Both the position numbers and the translations under genes were made by a program. Source: Oscillospiraceae bacterium (GTDB lineage: Bacteria > Bacillota > Clostridia > Oscillospirales > CAG-272). From it: 64,000 nucleotides of DNA. The stretch lies in NCBI GenBank assembly GCA_015064255.1, contig SVSP01000004.1, positions 25,131-89,130 of the forward strand, in the 5' to 3' direction. The number at the start of each line of letters is the position of its first letter. Within the stretch, counting starts at the first letter, position 1. Positions 43,277-53,255 of this stretch are shown piece by piece. The notes below the pieces were generated by a model, which was not told the origin of the DNA, ran no database searches, and saw nothing but the letters and a program-made list of their open reading frames with translations.

Positions 43277-43636
43277 ATGGATAATTACATTACAAGGATA
43301 CTTGGTCTTGCACGAAGAGCAGGGTATCTTGTGTTCGGCACGGCACTTGTGCGTGACGCGATAAGAGGAAGAAAAAAGCCTTATCTCGTACTGCTTGCGT
43401 CGGATGCATCTGAAAATTCACATAAGCGCATACACGACTCTTGTATGTTTTATAATATACCGCTTGCCGTTATCGATATTACGGGTGAAGAACTTGGCAA
43501 AATAATAGGTAAAAGCGGAGATGTGGTGTGCGTTGCCTTGACCGATGAGGGTATGGCAAAAGCAATAAATGAGAAAATAGATAAAACAATGTTTATCAGG
43601 GCGGATGACGGAGAGTCCGCGGGAGGTAGAGCATAA
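43277..43636 (+). CDS. ylxQ: L7Ae-family ribosomal protein-like YlxQ
   Basis: 119 residues. The L7Ae/L30e fold opens [13 protein letters not shown] and continues V-L-L-A-S-D-A-S and the G-K-x-x-G-x-x-G loop. Homologues bind K-turn RNA. ATG 43277 is preferred; a TTG one codon earlier is possible. The stop overlaps the infB start (TAATG). Confidence 0.92.
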   Translation: MDNYITRILGLARRAGYLVFGTALVRDAIRGRKKPYLVLLASDASENSHKRIHDSCMFYNIPLAVIDITGEELGKIIGKSGDVVCVALTDEGMAKAINEKIDKTMFIRADDGESAGGRA

Positions 43637-46302
43637 TGGTACAGGGAACTAAAATCAGCGTTCTTGCAAAGGATCTTGGATTAAAAAACAAAGAAATACT
43701 TGAGGCATTGGCGGAAAACGGTATTAACGGTAAAACGCATTCCTCGCCTTTGTCGGAAGATGAATTCGCTTTCGTACTCGAATATTTTACGAAGAAGAAT
43801 CAGATTTCCAATATTAACGACTATCTTAACGGAAAAATTAAGATAAAGTCACAGGAAACGACAGTTGAAACTGACAAAAAAGCAGCTTCGGAAAATAAGC
43901 AGGAAAAGAAAGAAGTGCCCGAGCAGAAAAAGGCAGAGAAAAAAGCTGATGACGCTCAGCCTGCGGATACAAAGAAAGCTCAAGATAAAAAGCAGGAAAA
44001 GCCTGTTACAAAGCTTGAAAAGACCGAGAATGCTGTAAAGGCTGAAAAGGCTGAAAAAACTGAAAAAATTGAAAAGGCTGAAAATAAACCCGAACAGGTT
44101 AAAGTTGCCGAAGTTAAACCTGCTCCCGAAAAGACCGAAAAGAAGGATAGATTTGCAAATCCCCTTAATCTCGGTAATAATGCTCCCAAAAATCCCAAAA
44201 AGGATAAAGAAAAAGATAAGGCAAAGAATGACAGTCAGATAGTTCGTCCTCAGCCCAATACGAATAAGTCCGATAAGGACGAGGCTGTAACAGTTATCCG
44301 TTCAGACGATTTCTCCGGACGTCGTGCGGGAACTAAGGTAATAGATACTCGTGCAAATAACGTTGACCTTTCCAAATACGATACACAGCTTGACCGCTAT
44401 GATAATGACGATAAGTCTTCGCAGTCCTCTTCACAGCGTCAGAAGTTTAATAAAAAACAGAACAATAACCAGGTTCAGAATAACGACGGCAGAGTAAAGC
44501 ATGTTCAGCCTCAGAAGAATAACAAGAAGCAGGAAAAGCAGGCTCCCGTTAAACAGCAGGTGTCTATTACGGTACCCGATGAAATTACAGTAGGCGAACT
44601 TGCTTTGAGACTTAAGGTAACGGCGGCTGAAGTTATAAAGAAGCTCTTCGGACTCGGAATTATGGCAACGGTTAACCAGACAGTTGACTATGATACAGCA
44701 GAATACGTTGGCGTTGAACTCGGTGCAATAGTTACTAAAGAGGTTGTAGTTACTATCGAAGAAAGACTCTTTGATGAAACAGAAGATACAGAAGAAAACC
44801 TCGTTGAGCGTGCTCCTGTCGTAGTTGTAATGGGTCACGTTGACCATGGTAAGACTTCTATTCTTGACAGAATCAGAAATGCACACGTTACAGCAGGCGA
44901 AGCAGGCGGCATTACACAGCATATCGGTGCGTATAAGACTCGCATAAACGATAAGGATATTACATTCCTTGATACCCCCGGACACGAAGCTTTCACATCT
45001 ATGAGAGCAAGAGGTGCTATGGTTACCGATATTGCTATCCTCGTAGTTGCGGCAGATGACGGAATAATGCCGCAGACAATAGAAGCTATCAACCACGCAA
45101 AGGCGGCGGGAGTAGATATTATCGTCGCTATAAATAAGATGGATAAACCCACTGCTAATCCCGATATGATTAAGCAGACGCTTACGCAGTATGAGATCAT
45201 TCCCGAAGAATGGGGCGGAGATACTATTTGTGTTCCCGTTTCGGCACTTACGGGAATGGGTATCGACGATCTTCTTGAATCTGTTCTTCTCGTTGCAGAA
45301 GTAAAGAATCTCCGTGCTAACCCCAACAGAGCAGCAAAGGGTACAATTATCGAAGCCCGTCTTGATAAGGGAAGAGGTCCCGTGGCAACAGTTCTCGTTC
45401 AGAACGGTACGCTCAGACTCGGTGATACGGTTATCGCGGGTACGTCGGTAGGACGTGTACGTGCTATGACAGACGACAGAGGCAGAAGCGTTAAGGTAGC
45501 AGGTCCTTCGGATTCTGTTGAGATCATCGGTCTTGATGAAGTTCCGAGCGCAGGTGATGAGTTCAACGCGGTTAAAGATGAGCGTATGGCACGTGAGCTT
45601 GCTGAACAGAGAAAGACGAAGACAAAAGAAGAGCAGTTTAGAGCTGCATCCAAGGTTAGCCTTGACGATCTCTTTGCACAGATTTCCGAAGGTGCAAAAG
45701 AGCTTAATATCGTTGTTAAAGCTGATGTCGGCGGATCGGCAGAAGCTGTAAAGGCATCGCTCCTTAAGCTTACAAACGAAGAGGTTAAGGTAAACGTTAT
45801 TCATAGCGCAGTCGGCGGAATCACAGAAAGCGACGTTATGTTTGCAGCTGCGTCCAACGCTATTATCGTAGGATTCAACGTTCGTCCCGATAAGGGCGCG
45901 ATAGACAGTGCGGAAAGACAGAAGGTCGATATCCGTACTTACAGAATCATTTACGATTGCTTAAATGAAATAGAAGCCGCTATGAAGGGTATGCTTGCTC
46001 CTAAATTCAAGGAAGAGCTTCTCGGTCATATTGAAGTTCGTCAGACCATTCACGTTCCGGGTGCAGGAACTATCGCAGGTTCTTACGTTCAGGACGGTAA
46101 GGTAACAAGAAATGCTCAGATAAGAGTAGTTCGTGACGGTATTGTTATATTTGAAGATAAGATTTCTTCGCTCCGCCGTTTCAAGGACGACGTTAAGGAA
46201 GTCGCACAGGGATACGAATGCGGTATAGGACTTGAAAAATTCAACGATATCAAGGTCGGAGATATTCTCGAAGCATTTGAAATAGTTGAAGTAAAGCAGT
46301 AA
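43636..46302 (+). CDS. infB: Translation initiation factor IF-2
   Basis: 888 residues. The N-terminal IF2_N module (about 1-60) is followed by a long Lys/Glu/Pro/Asn-rich disordered region (to about 310), a second IF2_N domain with [11 protein letters not shown], then the GTPase (G1 GHVDHGKT, G3 DTPGHEAF, G4 NKMD), domain II, and the fMet-tRNA-binding C-terminal domains. It delivers initiator tRNA to the 30S subunit. The strong GGGAGGT site sits within ylxQ. The expected rbfA is not downstream; a terminator and ygiQ follow. Confidence 0.97.
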   Translation: MVQGTKISVLAKDLGLKNKEILEALAENGINGKTHSSPLSEDEFAFVLEYFTKKNQISNINDYLNGKIKIKSQETTVETDKKAASENKQEKKEVPEQKKAEKKADDAQPADTKKAQDKKQEKPVTKLEKTENAVKAEKAEKTEKIEKAENKPEQVKVAEVKPAPEKTEKKDRFANPLNLGNNAPKNPKKDKEKDKAKNDSQIVRPQPNTNKSDKDEAVTVIRSDDFSGRRAGTKVIDTRANNVDLSKYDTQLDRYDNDDKSSQSSSQRQKFNKKQNNNQVQNNDGRVKHVQPQKNNKKQEKQAPVKQQVSITVPDEITVGELALRLKVTAAEVIKKLFGLGIMATVNQTVDYDTAEYVGVELGAIVTKEVVVTIEERLFDETEDTEENLVERAPVVVVMGHVDHGKTSILDRIRNAHVTAGEAGGITQHIGAYKTRINDKDITFLDTPGHEAFTSMRARGAMVTDIAILVVAADDGIMPQTIEAINHAKAAGVDIIVAINKMDKPTANPDMIKQTLTQYEIIPEEWGGDTICVPVSALTGMGIDDLLESVLLVAEVKNLRANPNRAAKGTIIEARLDKGRGPVATVLVQNGTLRLGDTVIAGTSVGRVRAMTDDRGRSVKVAGPSDSVEIIGLDEVPSAGDEFNAVKDERMARELAEQRKTKTKEEQFRAASKVSLDDLFAQISEGAKELNIVVKADVGGSAEAVKASLLKLTNEEVKVNVIHSAVGGITESDVMFAAASNAIIVGFNVRPDKGAIDSAERQKVDIRTYRIIYDCLNEIEAAMKGMLAPKFKEELLGHIEVRQTIHVPGAGTIAGSYVQDGKVTRNAQIRVVRDGIVIFEDKISSLRRFKDDVKEVAQGYECGIGLEKFNDIKVGDILEAFEIVEVKQ

Positions 46303-46307
46303 TTTTT

Positions 46308-46353
46308 AAACCGCTGTATCGGGGATTAAAACAGATCTCTGTTACAGCGGTTT
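46308..46353 (+). terminator. Terminator after infB
   Basis: AAACCGCTGTA pairs with TACAGCGGTTT across a 24-nt segment that can form an inner stem; TTTT follows. Confidence 0.75.
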
Positions 46354-46384
46354 TCAGTTAAGACAAAGAAAAGGATTTAAATAG

Positions 46385-48391
46385 ATGAAAAATACCGAAA
46401 ATATGCCGCGTATAGGAGAGACCTTTCTTCCGGTAACAAAAGAAGAATGTGATGAACTCGGTTGGTCAGCTCCCGACTTTGTTTACGTTACGGGAGATGC
46501 GTACGTTGACCATCCCTCGTTCGGAACAGCAATAATATCGAGAGTTCTTGAAGCGGAGGGCTTCAGAGTTGCAATACTTTCACAGCCCGATTATAAAAGC
46601 TGTGAAGCTTTTAAGCGTTTTGGCAGACCAAGACTCGGATTTCTCGTAAGTGCGGGAAATATTGACTCTATGGTAGCGCACTATACGGCATCAAAAAAGA
46701 AACGCTCGTACGATTATTATTCTCCGGGCGGCAAGATGGGACTTCGCCCGGATAGAGCAACTATCGTTTATTCAAACAGAATACGAGAGGCTTACGGTGA
46801 TATTCCGATAATACTCGGCGGTCTTGAAGCGTCACTCAGACGTTTTTCGCACTACGATTATTGGGAAAACAGAATAAGACGCTCTGTGCTCGTTGATTCA
46901 CGCGCCGATATCCTTACCTACGGAATGGGTGAAAATATTCTCGTCCGTATTGCAAAGTTGCTTGATAAGGGCGTGCCAATTAAGAAAATACACGACGTGC
47001 GCGGAACAGTATATCTTACCAAGGCGGACGATACCGTTCATTTTGAATCGGTAAGCTGTCCTTCGTTTGATGAAGTGAAAAATGATAAAAAAGCTTATGC
47101 AAAAGCCTTCGGAATACAGTACAGAGAGCAGGACAGCGTGCGCGGAAGAGCTGTTACCGAGATGTACGATGATAAAATGCTCGTTCAGAATCCGCCTATG
47201 CCGCCGCTTGAAAGAGAAGAACTCGACAGAGTTTACGCGCTTCCTTATACCCGTAAGGTGCATCCTATGTATGCAAAAGACGGCGGTGTTCCCGGAATAC
47301 AGGAAGTAGAATTTTCGATAACCCATAACAGAGGATGCTTCGGTGCTTGTAATTTCTGCGCACTTGCATTCCATCAGGGAAGAAGCGTGCGCTCACGCAG
47401 TATAGAAAGTGTAGTCGGTGAAGCGAAGATAATCACAGAAATGCCCGGATTTAAGGGATATATTCACGATATAGGCGGTCCGACGGCAAATTTCAGATAC
47501 CCTGCGTGCGACAAACAGCTTACCGAGGGCGTGTGTGCGGGAAGAAAATGTCTTACACCGACTCCCTGTAAAAATCTTAAAGTAGACCATAGCGAATATA
47601 TCGAGCTTTTAAAGCAGGTAGAATCGCTTTCGAAAATAAAGAAGGTGTTTATAAGATCGGGAATACGCTTTGACTACCTTATTTACGACAACGATGAAAG
47701 ATTTTTCAAAAAGCTTGTCAAGGATCACGTCAGCGGACAGCTCAAAGTCGCGCCGGAGCATTGCAGCGACAACGTGCTTAAATGTATGGGCAAGCCTGTA
47801 ATAGATGTGTATGAAAAGTTCAGAAAAAGATTCTTCGAGATCACAAAAGAGGTCGGCAAAGAGCAGTATCTCGTGCCGTATCTTATGTCAAGCCACCCGG
47901 GAAGCAGACTTTCGGACGCGGTTGCGCTTGCCGAATATCTGAAAAAGACAGGCTGTTCTCCCGAACAGGTGCAGGACTATTATCCCACACCGGGAACGGC
48001 TTCGACCGTAATGTTCTATACGGGATACGATCCGCTTACGATGAAAGAAGTGTTCTGCGAGTCCGATTATCACGGCAAAACTCTGCAAAGAGCGCTTCTG
48101 CAGTTTAACCGTCCCGAAAATGCCGATTTAGTGCGCGAAGCACTCAGAAAATGCGGCAGAGAAGATCTTATCGGAAATACGCCGAACTGCCTTGTCCGCC
48201 CAAATCAACAATATAGTGACGGTAATTTTAAGAAATCGGTCGAAAATAAAAATTCCCGTCCCGATAGACAAAAGGAAAGCAAAGCAGGGAAATATTCGGG
48301 TAAATCTTCTCAAAATCAAGCCAATAACAGAAAAACAGGTGTGCAAGGCAAGAAAAACACACGCGATACACGAAACAAAGGTAAAAAATAA
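46385..48391 (+). CDS. YgiQ family radical SAM protein
   Basis: 668 residues. The N-terminal cobalamin-like Rossmann region (R-V-A-I-L-S-Q-P-D-Y) is followed by the radical SAM cluster motif CFGACNFC and the YgiQ-specific G-G-P-T-A-N-F-R and S-S-H-P-G motifs. Additional Cys residues lie in the C-x(n)-C-A-G-R-K-C-L-T-P-T-P-C segment. The function of the UPF0313/YgiQ family is unknown. The last 60 residues are Lys/Asn/Ser-rich and disordered. It is transcribed from just after infB. Confidence 0.95.
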   Translation: MKNTENMPRIGETFLPVTKEECDELGWSAPDFVYVTGDAYVDHPSFGTAIISRVLEAEGFRVAILSQPDYKSCEAFKRFGRPRLGFLVSAGNIDSMVAHYTASKKKRSYDYYSPGGKMGLRPDRATIVYSNRIREAYGDIPIILGGLEASLRRFSHYDYWENRIRRSVLVDSRADILTYGMGENILVRIAKLLDKGVPIKKIHDVRGTVYLTKADDTVHFESVSCPSFDEVKNDKKAYAKAFGIQYREQDSVRGRAVTEMYDDKMLVQNPPMPPLEREELDRVYALPYTRKVHPMYAKDGGVPGIQEVEFSITHNRGCFGACNFCALAFHQGRSVRSRSIESVVGEAKIITEMPGFKGYIHDIGGPTANFRYPACDKQLTEGVCAGRKCLTPTPCKNLKVDHSEYIELLKQVESLSKIKKVFIRSGIRFDYLIYDNDERFFKKLVKDHVSGQLKVAPEHCSDNVLKCMGKPVIDVYEKFRKRFFEITKEVGKEQYLVPYLMSSHPGSRLSDAVALAEYLKKTGCSPEQVQDYYPTPGTASTVMFYTGYDPLTMKEVFCESDYHGKTLQRALLQFNRPENADLVREALRKCGREDLIGNTPNCLVRPNQQYSDGNFKKSVENKNSRPDRQKESKAGKYSGKSSQNQANNRKTGVQGKKNTRDTRNKGKK

Positions 48392-48416
48392 TCAAGAAAA
48401 AGGTATGGCAGTAGAT

Positions 48417-49808
48417 ATGAATACTAATATAACCGTAGATTTTTCTGTAAAAACGGGAAAAATAATTATGCCGCTTCACGGATTTAATTCGGGTCCGATG
48501 ACAAAGGTCTTCACGTATGATGCACGTCCTCTCTTTGTTGAAGGCGGATTTCCGTACGTACGTCTTCACGACTGTGAATATCCTTACGGATCGGGCGAAT
48601 TCGTAGATATACCGTGTATTTTTAAAAACTTTGATGCAGATGAAAACGATCCGTCAAGCTATAATTTCGGAAATACGGACGAATATATCCGCCAATCTCT
48701 GAATGTGGGTTCAAGGATAATTTACCGCCTCGGCGTTTCGATAGAGCACTCTCCTGTTAAACGCTATACTTATCCTCCGAAGGATTTGGCAAAATGGGCG
48801 CGCATATGCGAACACATAATAAGGCATTATAATGAAGGCTGGGCAGATGGACATCATTTTAATATTGAATATTGGGAAATATGGAATGAGCCCGATCTTG
48901 ATCAGAATACCGATAATAAACGATGCTGGGCGGGAAGCGCGGAGCAGTTCGGAGAACTTTACACTGTTGCCGCAAGACATCTGAAAAAGTGTTTCCCAAA
49001 TCTTAAAATAGGCGGTTGCGGATTTTCCGCCCCCGAAAATGGTTTCATCGTTTCCTTTTTTGACTATATAACTGCACAAACACCGCGCGTACCTCTTGAT
49101 TTTTATTCTTGGCACAAATATTCCGCTGATCCGTCAAAATATGTTGAAGGTGCGAAGAAAGCACGTGATATAATCAGGCGTTACGGATACGATAATACAG
49201 AGAGTATTCTTGATGAATGGAATCTTATGTACTCGTGGGACTTTAAAAATCAAGCGGAAAGCTACCGTGCTATGAAGGATAACAGAGGCGCGGCATTCTA
49301 TGCAGGAACGCTTGCCGCCGTGCAAGAGCATACTGACGTTGTTCTTGCCACAAATTTCGAAGCAGACGTCGTAAAGGAGTTTTGCGGAATATTCAATGTA
49401 AAGGATATGCACGTAGGAGGACTTTCGGTAGGCGGAAAACTTGCTGTTCTTGAACCTACCAAAGGATTTTATGCCTTCAAGAGCTACAATTCTCTTTACA
49501 GACTCGGTAGTCAGGTAAAGCTTGAATGTGAAAGCTCAAAGATATATTCCACAGCTGCTGTAGGAAATGACGGCGTAGGTCTGATCGCGGCAAACTGTAC
49601 GGACACTCCCGAAGAGGTTACGTTTGATTTGAATGGAATAATCGGACCTCTCGCCGTTCGTCTTACCGATGATATACGTACAAATGAGGTGATAAACGAG
49701 ATCGCGGCAGGAGAACGAATCAAGCTGAAAATAACCCTTCCTGCAAATTCATTTGTTTATATCGGCACAGATCTTCCCGATCCTGTGTCTCAGTATAGCT
49801 ATAATTAA
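48417..49808 (+). CDS. GH39-like glycoside hydrolase
   Basis: 463 residues. A TIM-barrel glycosidase with the clan GH-A acid/base in EIWNEPDL (Glu158) and a nucleophile candidate in ILDEWN (Glu267). Between them lies F-Y-S-W-H-K-Y. A small beta domain ends the protein. The nearest recognisable family is GH39 (xylosidase/iduronidase type); the substrate is unknown. No signal peptide, so it acts in the cytoplasm on imported sugars. The start chosen is ATG 48417, 13 nt after AAAGG; ATG 48405 is 1 nt from the site. It lies 25 bp behind the ygiQ gene. Confidence 0.82.
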   Translation: MNTNITVDFSVKTGKIIMPLHGFNSGPMTKVFTYDARPLFVEGGFPYVRLHDCEYPYGSGEFVDIPCIFKNFDADENDPSSYNFGNTDEYIRQSLNVGSRIIYRLGVSIEHSPVKRYTYPPKDLAKWARICEHIIRHYNEGWADGHHFNIEYWEIWNEPDLDQNTDNKRCWAGSAEQFGELYTVAARHLKKCFPNLKIGGCGFSAPENGFIVSFFDYITAQTPRVPLDFYSWHKYSADPSKYVEGAKKARDIIRRYGYDNTESILDEWNLMYSWDFKNQAESYRAMKDNRGAAFYAGTLAAVQEHTDVVLATNFEADVVKEFCGIFNVKDMHVGGLSVGGKLAVLEPTKGFYAFKSYNSLYRLGSQVKLECESSKIYSTAAVGNDGVGLIAANCTDTPEEVTFDLNGIIGPLAVRLTDDIRTNEVINEIAAGERIKLKITLPANSFVYIGTDLPDPVSQYSYN

Positions 49809-49811
49809 TAT

Positions 49812-49852
49812 AAACGGGTTCTTACTTCGTATGAGGCAAGAACCCGTTTTTT
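49812..49852. terminator. Bidirectional terminator between the GH39-like gene and a deacetylase gene
   Basis: AAACGGGTTCTT and AAGAACCCGTTT form a 12-bp stem with a 14-nt loop, followed by T; the genes are convergent. Confidence 0.9.
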
Positions 49853-50555
49853 ACTTCAAAAGCTCGGAAACTGTTACAAAGGTATAACCCTCTTCAAGAA
49901 GCTTTGGAATTATTATACGAAGTGCATCGGGAGTATTGCTTTTGCCCGAAACAAAATCGTGCATAAGAATTATTTCTCCGCCGTCTGTGTTCTTTAGTAC
50001 GCTGTTTACAATACTTTCACACGAGCTTGGTACCCAGTCCTTTGTGTCAACCGTCCAAAGAACGAGAGAATAATTCAGATTCTTTGCTACCGTGCGGACT
50101 CTGTCGTTGCAAACACCTTCGGGCGGCCGAAAGAGCGTTGTCGAATAACCGTTGTTTTGCATCAGAAGCTGCTCTGTTTTATCTATTTCTCCTGCTATTT
50201 CGGAAATATTTGCATCTTTCAGGTGAAGATGTGAATAGGTGTGATTTCCTATCTCGTGCCCCGACGCTATCTCGCGAGCAATTATTTCCGGATATTTTTC
50301 AGCACAAACACCGACAACGAAAAACGTTGCTTTTATAGAATATTCGTCAAGGATGTCGAGTATCTCGGCAGTGTATTTTTTGTGCGGGCCGTCATCAAAC
50401 GTGATAGCGATCATCTTTTCGTTTTCTTCCGTTATATTTTCCGCGTATAAGTTCAAAGCATCTGTGTTTGAGGCTGTAAGAAGAGAAGCAGAAATAAAAA
50501 CGGCAAGCATAAATTTCAGAAAAAATCTTATTTTGACCATAATTCGCTTAAACAT
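49851..50555 (-). CDS. Polysaccharide deacetylase (NodB domain), secreted
   Basis: 234 residues. A signal peptide or membrane anchor (about 8-33) precedes a NodB domain with the canonical TFDDGP, the zinc-binding H-T-Y-S-H, R-P-P-E-G and the late D-T-K-D-W motif. It should remove acetyl groups from peptidoglycan or chitin-like glycans outside the cell. The ATG at 50555 follows GAGGGG and overlaps the end of the upstream deacetylase gene by 28 bases, so the two are coupled. Confidence 0.9.
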   Translation of the reverse strand: MFKRIMVKIRFFLKFMLAVFISASLLTASNTDALNLYAENITEENEKMIAITFDDGPHKKYTAEILDILDEYSIKATFFVVGVCAEKYPEIIAREIASGHEIGNHTYSHLHLKDANISEIAGEIDKTEQLLMQNNGYSTTLFRPPEGVCNDRVRTVAKNLNYSLVLWTVDTKDWVPSSCESIVNSVLKNTDGGEIILMHDFVSGKSNTPDALRIIIPKLLEEGYTFVTVSELLK

Positions 50556-51325
50556 CCGAAACGGAACCCCTCTTTTTCAAGCTCGGTCAGTAAACTGTCA
50601 AGAATTTCGGCATTTGTCTGTGACGTGGGATGAAGAAGCATTATTTCTCCGTTGTGCGTGTGGTCAAGTATTTTCTTGAGCGCAGCATCTCCCGACATCT
50701 GTTTGTTGTTGTCCCAATCTGCATATGCAAATGACCAAAATACAGTTTTATATCCGAGCTCGTGCGCAAATTTCAGGTTCTGTTCTGAAAACCTTCCTTC
50801 GGGCGGACGGTATATTTTTGCCATTTCTTCTCCTGTAAGCTCAAAATAAGCCTTTTCGAGCCTTGAAAGCTGATTTGCAAATAGATTTTTGTCGCATATT
50901 TTTGTCATATCGGGATGCTTTGCCGTGTGATTGCATACAAGATGCCCTTCGTTCTTCATTCGTAAAACAAGCTCTGAATTTCTGACTATAAGATTTTCAA
51001 GAACAAAAAATGCGCCGTGAGCGTTATGCGCTTTAAGTGTATCGAGAATTTTTTCGATATTTCCGTTTTCATATCCTGCATCAAAAGTAAGATATATTAC
51101 CTTGTCGTTATTTCCTACGTTAAGATCGGCGTAAAATCCGCCGTACTTATTTATAAATGAAAATTCGCTGTCAAGAGCAGGAACCTCGTGCTTGTCATTG
51201 TTTTTGCAGTACCAGTTGTAGGATTTGCCGACATCGGCATAAACGCTTGAAGGACTTAATGCCGAAATAAGTGCAAGCATCAGAGAGATAGTACATATCA
51301 AATTTTTTATTGATTTTCTTTTCAT
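50528..51325 (-). CDS. PdaA-like polysaccharide deacetylase
   Basis: 265 residues. A signal peptide (about 8-30) is followed by a NodB domain with T-F-D-A-G-Y-E-N-G-N in place of TFDDGP. This is the same altered motif as in PdaA, the N-acetylmuramic acid deacetylase that starts delta-lactam synthesis in spore cortex. The zinc His residues are in C-N-H-T-A-K-H-P. R-P-P-E-G and a terminal LLHPTSQ are also present. The start is ATG 51325 behind AAAAGGAGG. A cortex role is plausible in this sporeformer. Confidence 0.88.
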   Translation of the reverse strand: MKRKSIKNLICTISLMLALISALSPSSVYADVGKSYNWYCKNNDKHEVPALDSEFSFINKYGGFYADLNVGNNDKVIYLTFDAGYENGNIEKILDTLKAHNAHGAFFVLENLIVRNSELVLRMKNEGHLVCNHTAKHPDMTKICDKNLFANQLSRLEKAYFELTGEEMAKIYRPPEGRFSEQNLKFAHELGYKTVFWSFAYADWDNNKQMSGDAALKKILDHTHNGEIMLLHPTSQTNAEILDSLLTELEKEGFRFGCLSELWSK

Positions 51326-51392
51326 TTTGCGCCTCCTTTTTGTATTCATTAAAATTTTTCTCTGAAAAGCGAATTTATATCCTATAAAAATC

Positions 51393-51421
51393 TTGTAATT
51401 ATTGTTTTTATATGTTAAAAT
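51393..51421 (+). promoter_or_regulatory. Promoter of the malic enzyme gene
   Basis: TTGTAA (51393-51398), 17 bp, TGTTAAAAT ending at 51421 (extended -10). Confidence 0.6.
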
Positions 51422-51471
51422 GCACTTGTATATATTTAAAAATTTTATTTAATGACAAAAGGAAAAATATT

Positions 51472-52659
51472 ATGTCTGAAAAAAACGTGGGTGAAAAATC
51501 TCTTGAATTTCATTATAATTGGAAAGGTAAGATAAAGATCACTTCCGACGTCGAGATAAATGACAGATCAGATCTCGCTATGGCATATACACCGGGAGTT
51601 GCACAGCCTTGCCTTGAAATACAGAAGGATATAAATAAATCGTATGAGCTTACACGAAGATGGAATACCGTTGCCGTAATAACCGACGGAAGTGCCGTAC
51701 TCGGACTCGGCGATATCGGACCCGAGGCGGGAATGCCCGTTATGGAAGGAAAATGTCTTCTGTTCAATAAATTCGGAAATATTGATGCAATACCTCTTTG
51801 CGTTCGTACAAAGGACGTTGACGAATTTGTAAAAACGGTATCTCTTATTCTCGGTAGCTTTGGCGGTGTAAATCTTGAAGATATTGCCGCACCGAGATGC
51901 TTTGAGATCGAAAGAAAGCTCAAGGAAATATCCGACATTCCTATCTTCCACGACGATCAGCACGGTACTGCGATAATCGCAACGGCTGCTCTCAAAAATT
52001 CACTGAAGCTTGCGGGAAAGAATATCGAAGACGTCAAGATCGTAATAAACGGTGCAGGTGCGGCAGGAACCGCAATAGGACGTCTTTTTATTGCTTTCGG
52101 TGCTAAAAATCTTATATTTGCCGATAGAAACGGTGCGATTTCTTCGGATGACCCTAACAGTTGGCTTACAGATGAGCACAGAAAGCTTGCTTTTGAATCT
52201 AATCCCAACTGCGAAAAGGGAAGTCTTGCCGAAATAATTAAGGGTGCAGACGTATTCCTCGGCGTTTCCAGACCGGGACTTCTCACACCCGAAATGATAA
52301 AGACTATGGCAGAAAAGCCGATTATTTTTGCGATGGCAAACCCGACTCCCGAAATTATGCCCGACGAGGCAATAAAAGCAGGTGCGTTTATCGTCGGAAC
52401 GGGACGAAGTGATTTCCCGAATCAGATAAATAATCTGCTTGCATTTCCCGGTGTTTTCCGCGGCGCACTTGACTGCCGCGCTTCCGATATAAACGAGGAA
52501 ATGAAAATTGCGGCAGCAAACGCGCTTGCATCGGTCATAAGCGACGAAGAGCTTTCAAGGGAATATATTCTCCCCGACGTATTCGATAAAAGAGTTGTGG
52601 AAAAAATTTCGCAGGCAGTTATTAAAGCGGCGTATGAAAGCGGCGTAGCAAGAAAATAA
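51472..52659 (+). CDS. NAD(P)-dependent malic enzyme
   Basis: 395 residues, the short bacterial type. It decarboxylates malate to pyruvate. Visible are Y-T-P-G-V-A near the N-terminus, G-D-I-G-P-E-A-G-M-P-V-M-E-G-K, F-H-D-D-Q-H-G-T-A-I with metal-binding Asp residues, and the Rossmann loop INGAGAAG. Coenzyme preference cannot be stated. The start is ATG 51472 behind AAAAGG. Monocistronic, convergent with dpaB. Confidence 0.94.
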   Translation: MSEKNVGEKSLEFHYNWKGKIKITSDVEINDRSDLAMAYTPGVAQPCLEIQKDINKSYELTRRWNTVAVITDGSAVLGLGDIGPEAGMPVMEGKCLLFNKFGNIDAIPLCVRTKDVDEFVKTVSLILGSFGGVNLEDIAAPRCFEIERKLKEISDIPIFHDDQHGTAIIATAALKNSLKLAGKNIEDVKIVINGAGAAGTAIGRLFIAFGAKNLIFADRNGAISSDDPNSWLTDEHRKLAFESNPNCEKGSLAEIIKGADVFLGVSRPGLLTPEMIKTMAEKPIIFAMANPTPEIMPDEAIKAGAFIVGTGRSDFPNQINNLLAFPGVFRGALDCRASDINEEMKIAAANALASVISDEELSREYILPDVFDKRVVEKISQAVIKAAYESGVARK

Positions 52660-52668
52660 TATAAATAT

Positions 52669-52688
52669 CGGCAACCATATGGTTGCCG
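52669..52688. terminator. Palindromic terminator between the malic enzyme gene and dpaB
   Basis: CGGCAACCAT and ATGGTTGCCG make a 20-bp perfect palindrome between convergent genes, with AT-rich flanks. Confidence 0.75.
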
Positions 52689-52697
52689 TATTATATT

Positions 52698-53255
52698 TTA
52701 TAAAAAAAGCGGACGGATCTGTATTCCGCGTATTGCATATTTAATTGTTTCTTCGATCTTTGAAAAATCCGCGACGAGAGAACTCGGTTTTTTTATCGGA
52801 TCGTCTTGTACAAGCGGTACGAAATATACGTTTTTCTTTTCAATCAAGGCCGCGATGTTTTTGAAATTCGCCGACATAGCATCATTTGACGCAAGAGCGA
52901 TCACAAGCGGGTTTCCGTTGCGCATATGGGCTTTTGCCGCCATCGTTACGGGTGTGTCCGTTATACCGTTAGCTATTTTTGCAAGAGTATTTCCCGTGCA
53001 CGGAGCTATCACCATAGCAGAGAGTATATTTTTCGGTCCTATAGGTTCTGCGTCCTCAATAGTGGATATTATAGCTTTTCCCGTGATGTTTTCAACTTCC
53101 GTACGAAAATACTCGGGTGTGCCGAAGCGCGTTACCGTGTTTTGAAGTGAGTAACTGAATATGGGAAGTATTTCCTTGCTTTGAGAAAGTCTTTTCATAG
53201 CCGAAATACTGTTTGCCATCGTGCAGAATGATCCGCAAAATCCCCAACCTATCAT
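52698..53255 (-). CDS. dpaB: Dipicolinate synthase subunit B (SpoVFB)
   Basis: 185 residues. A flavoprotein-like subunit with G-W-G-F-C-G-S-F-C-T at the N-terminus and M-V-I-A-P-C-T-G-N-T-L-A-K-I-A-N-G-I-T-D, which define SpoVFB. With DpaA it makes dipicolinic acid, the spore-core chelator, in the mother cell. The start overlaps the dpaA stop by 4 bases. Confidence 0.95.
   Translation of the reverse strand: MIGWGFCGSFCTMANSISAMKRLSQSKEILPIFSYSLQNTVTRFGTPEYFRTEVENITGKAIISTIEDAEPIGPKNILSAMVIAPCTGNTLAKIANGITDTPVTMAAKAHMRNGNPLVIALASNDAMSANFKNIAALIEKKNVYFVPLVQDDPIKKPSSLVADFSKIEETIKYAIRGIQIRPLFL

Noticed and set aside
44431..45804. 457-codon open frame on the minus strand opposite infB
   Set aside because: Shadow of the IF-2 GTPase region; no start site and unnatural composition.
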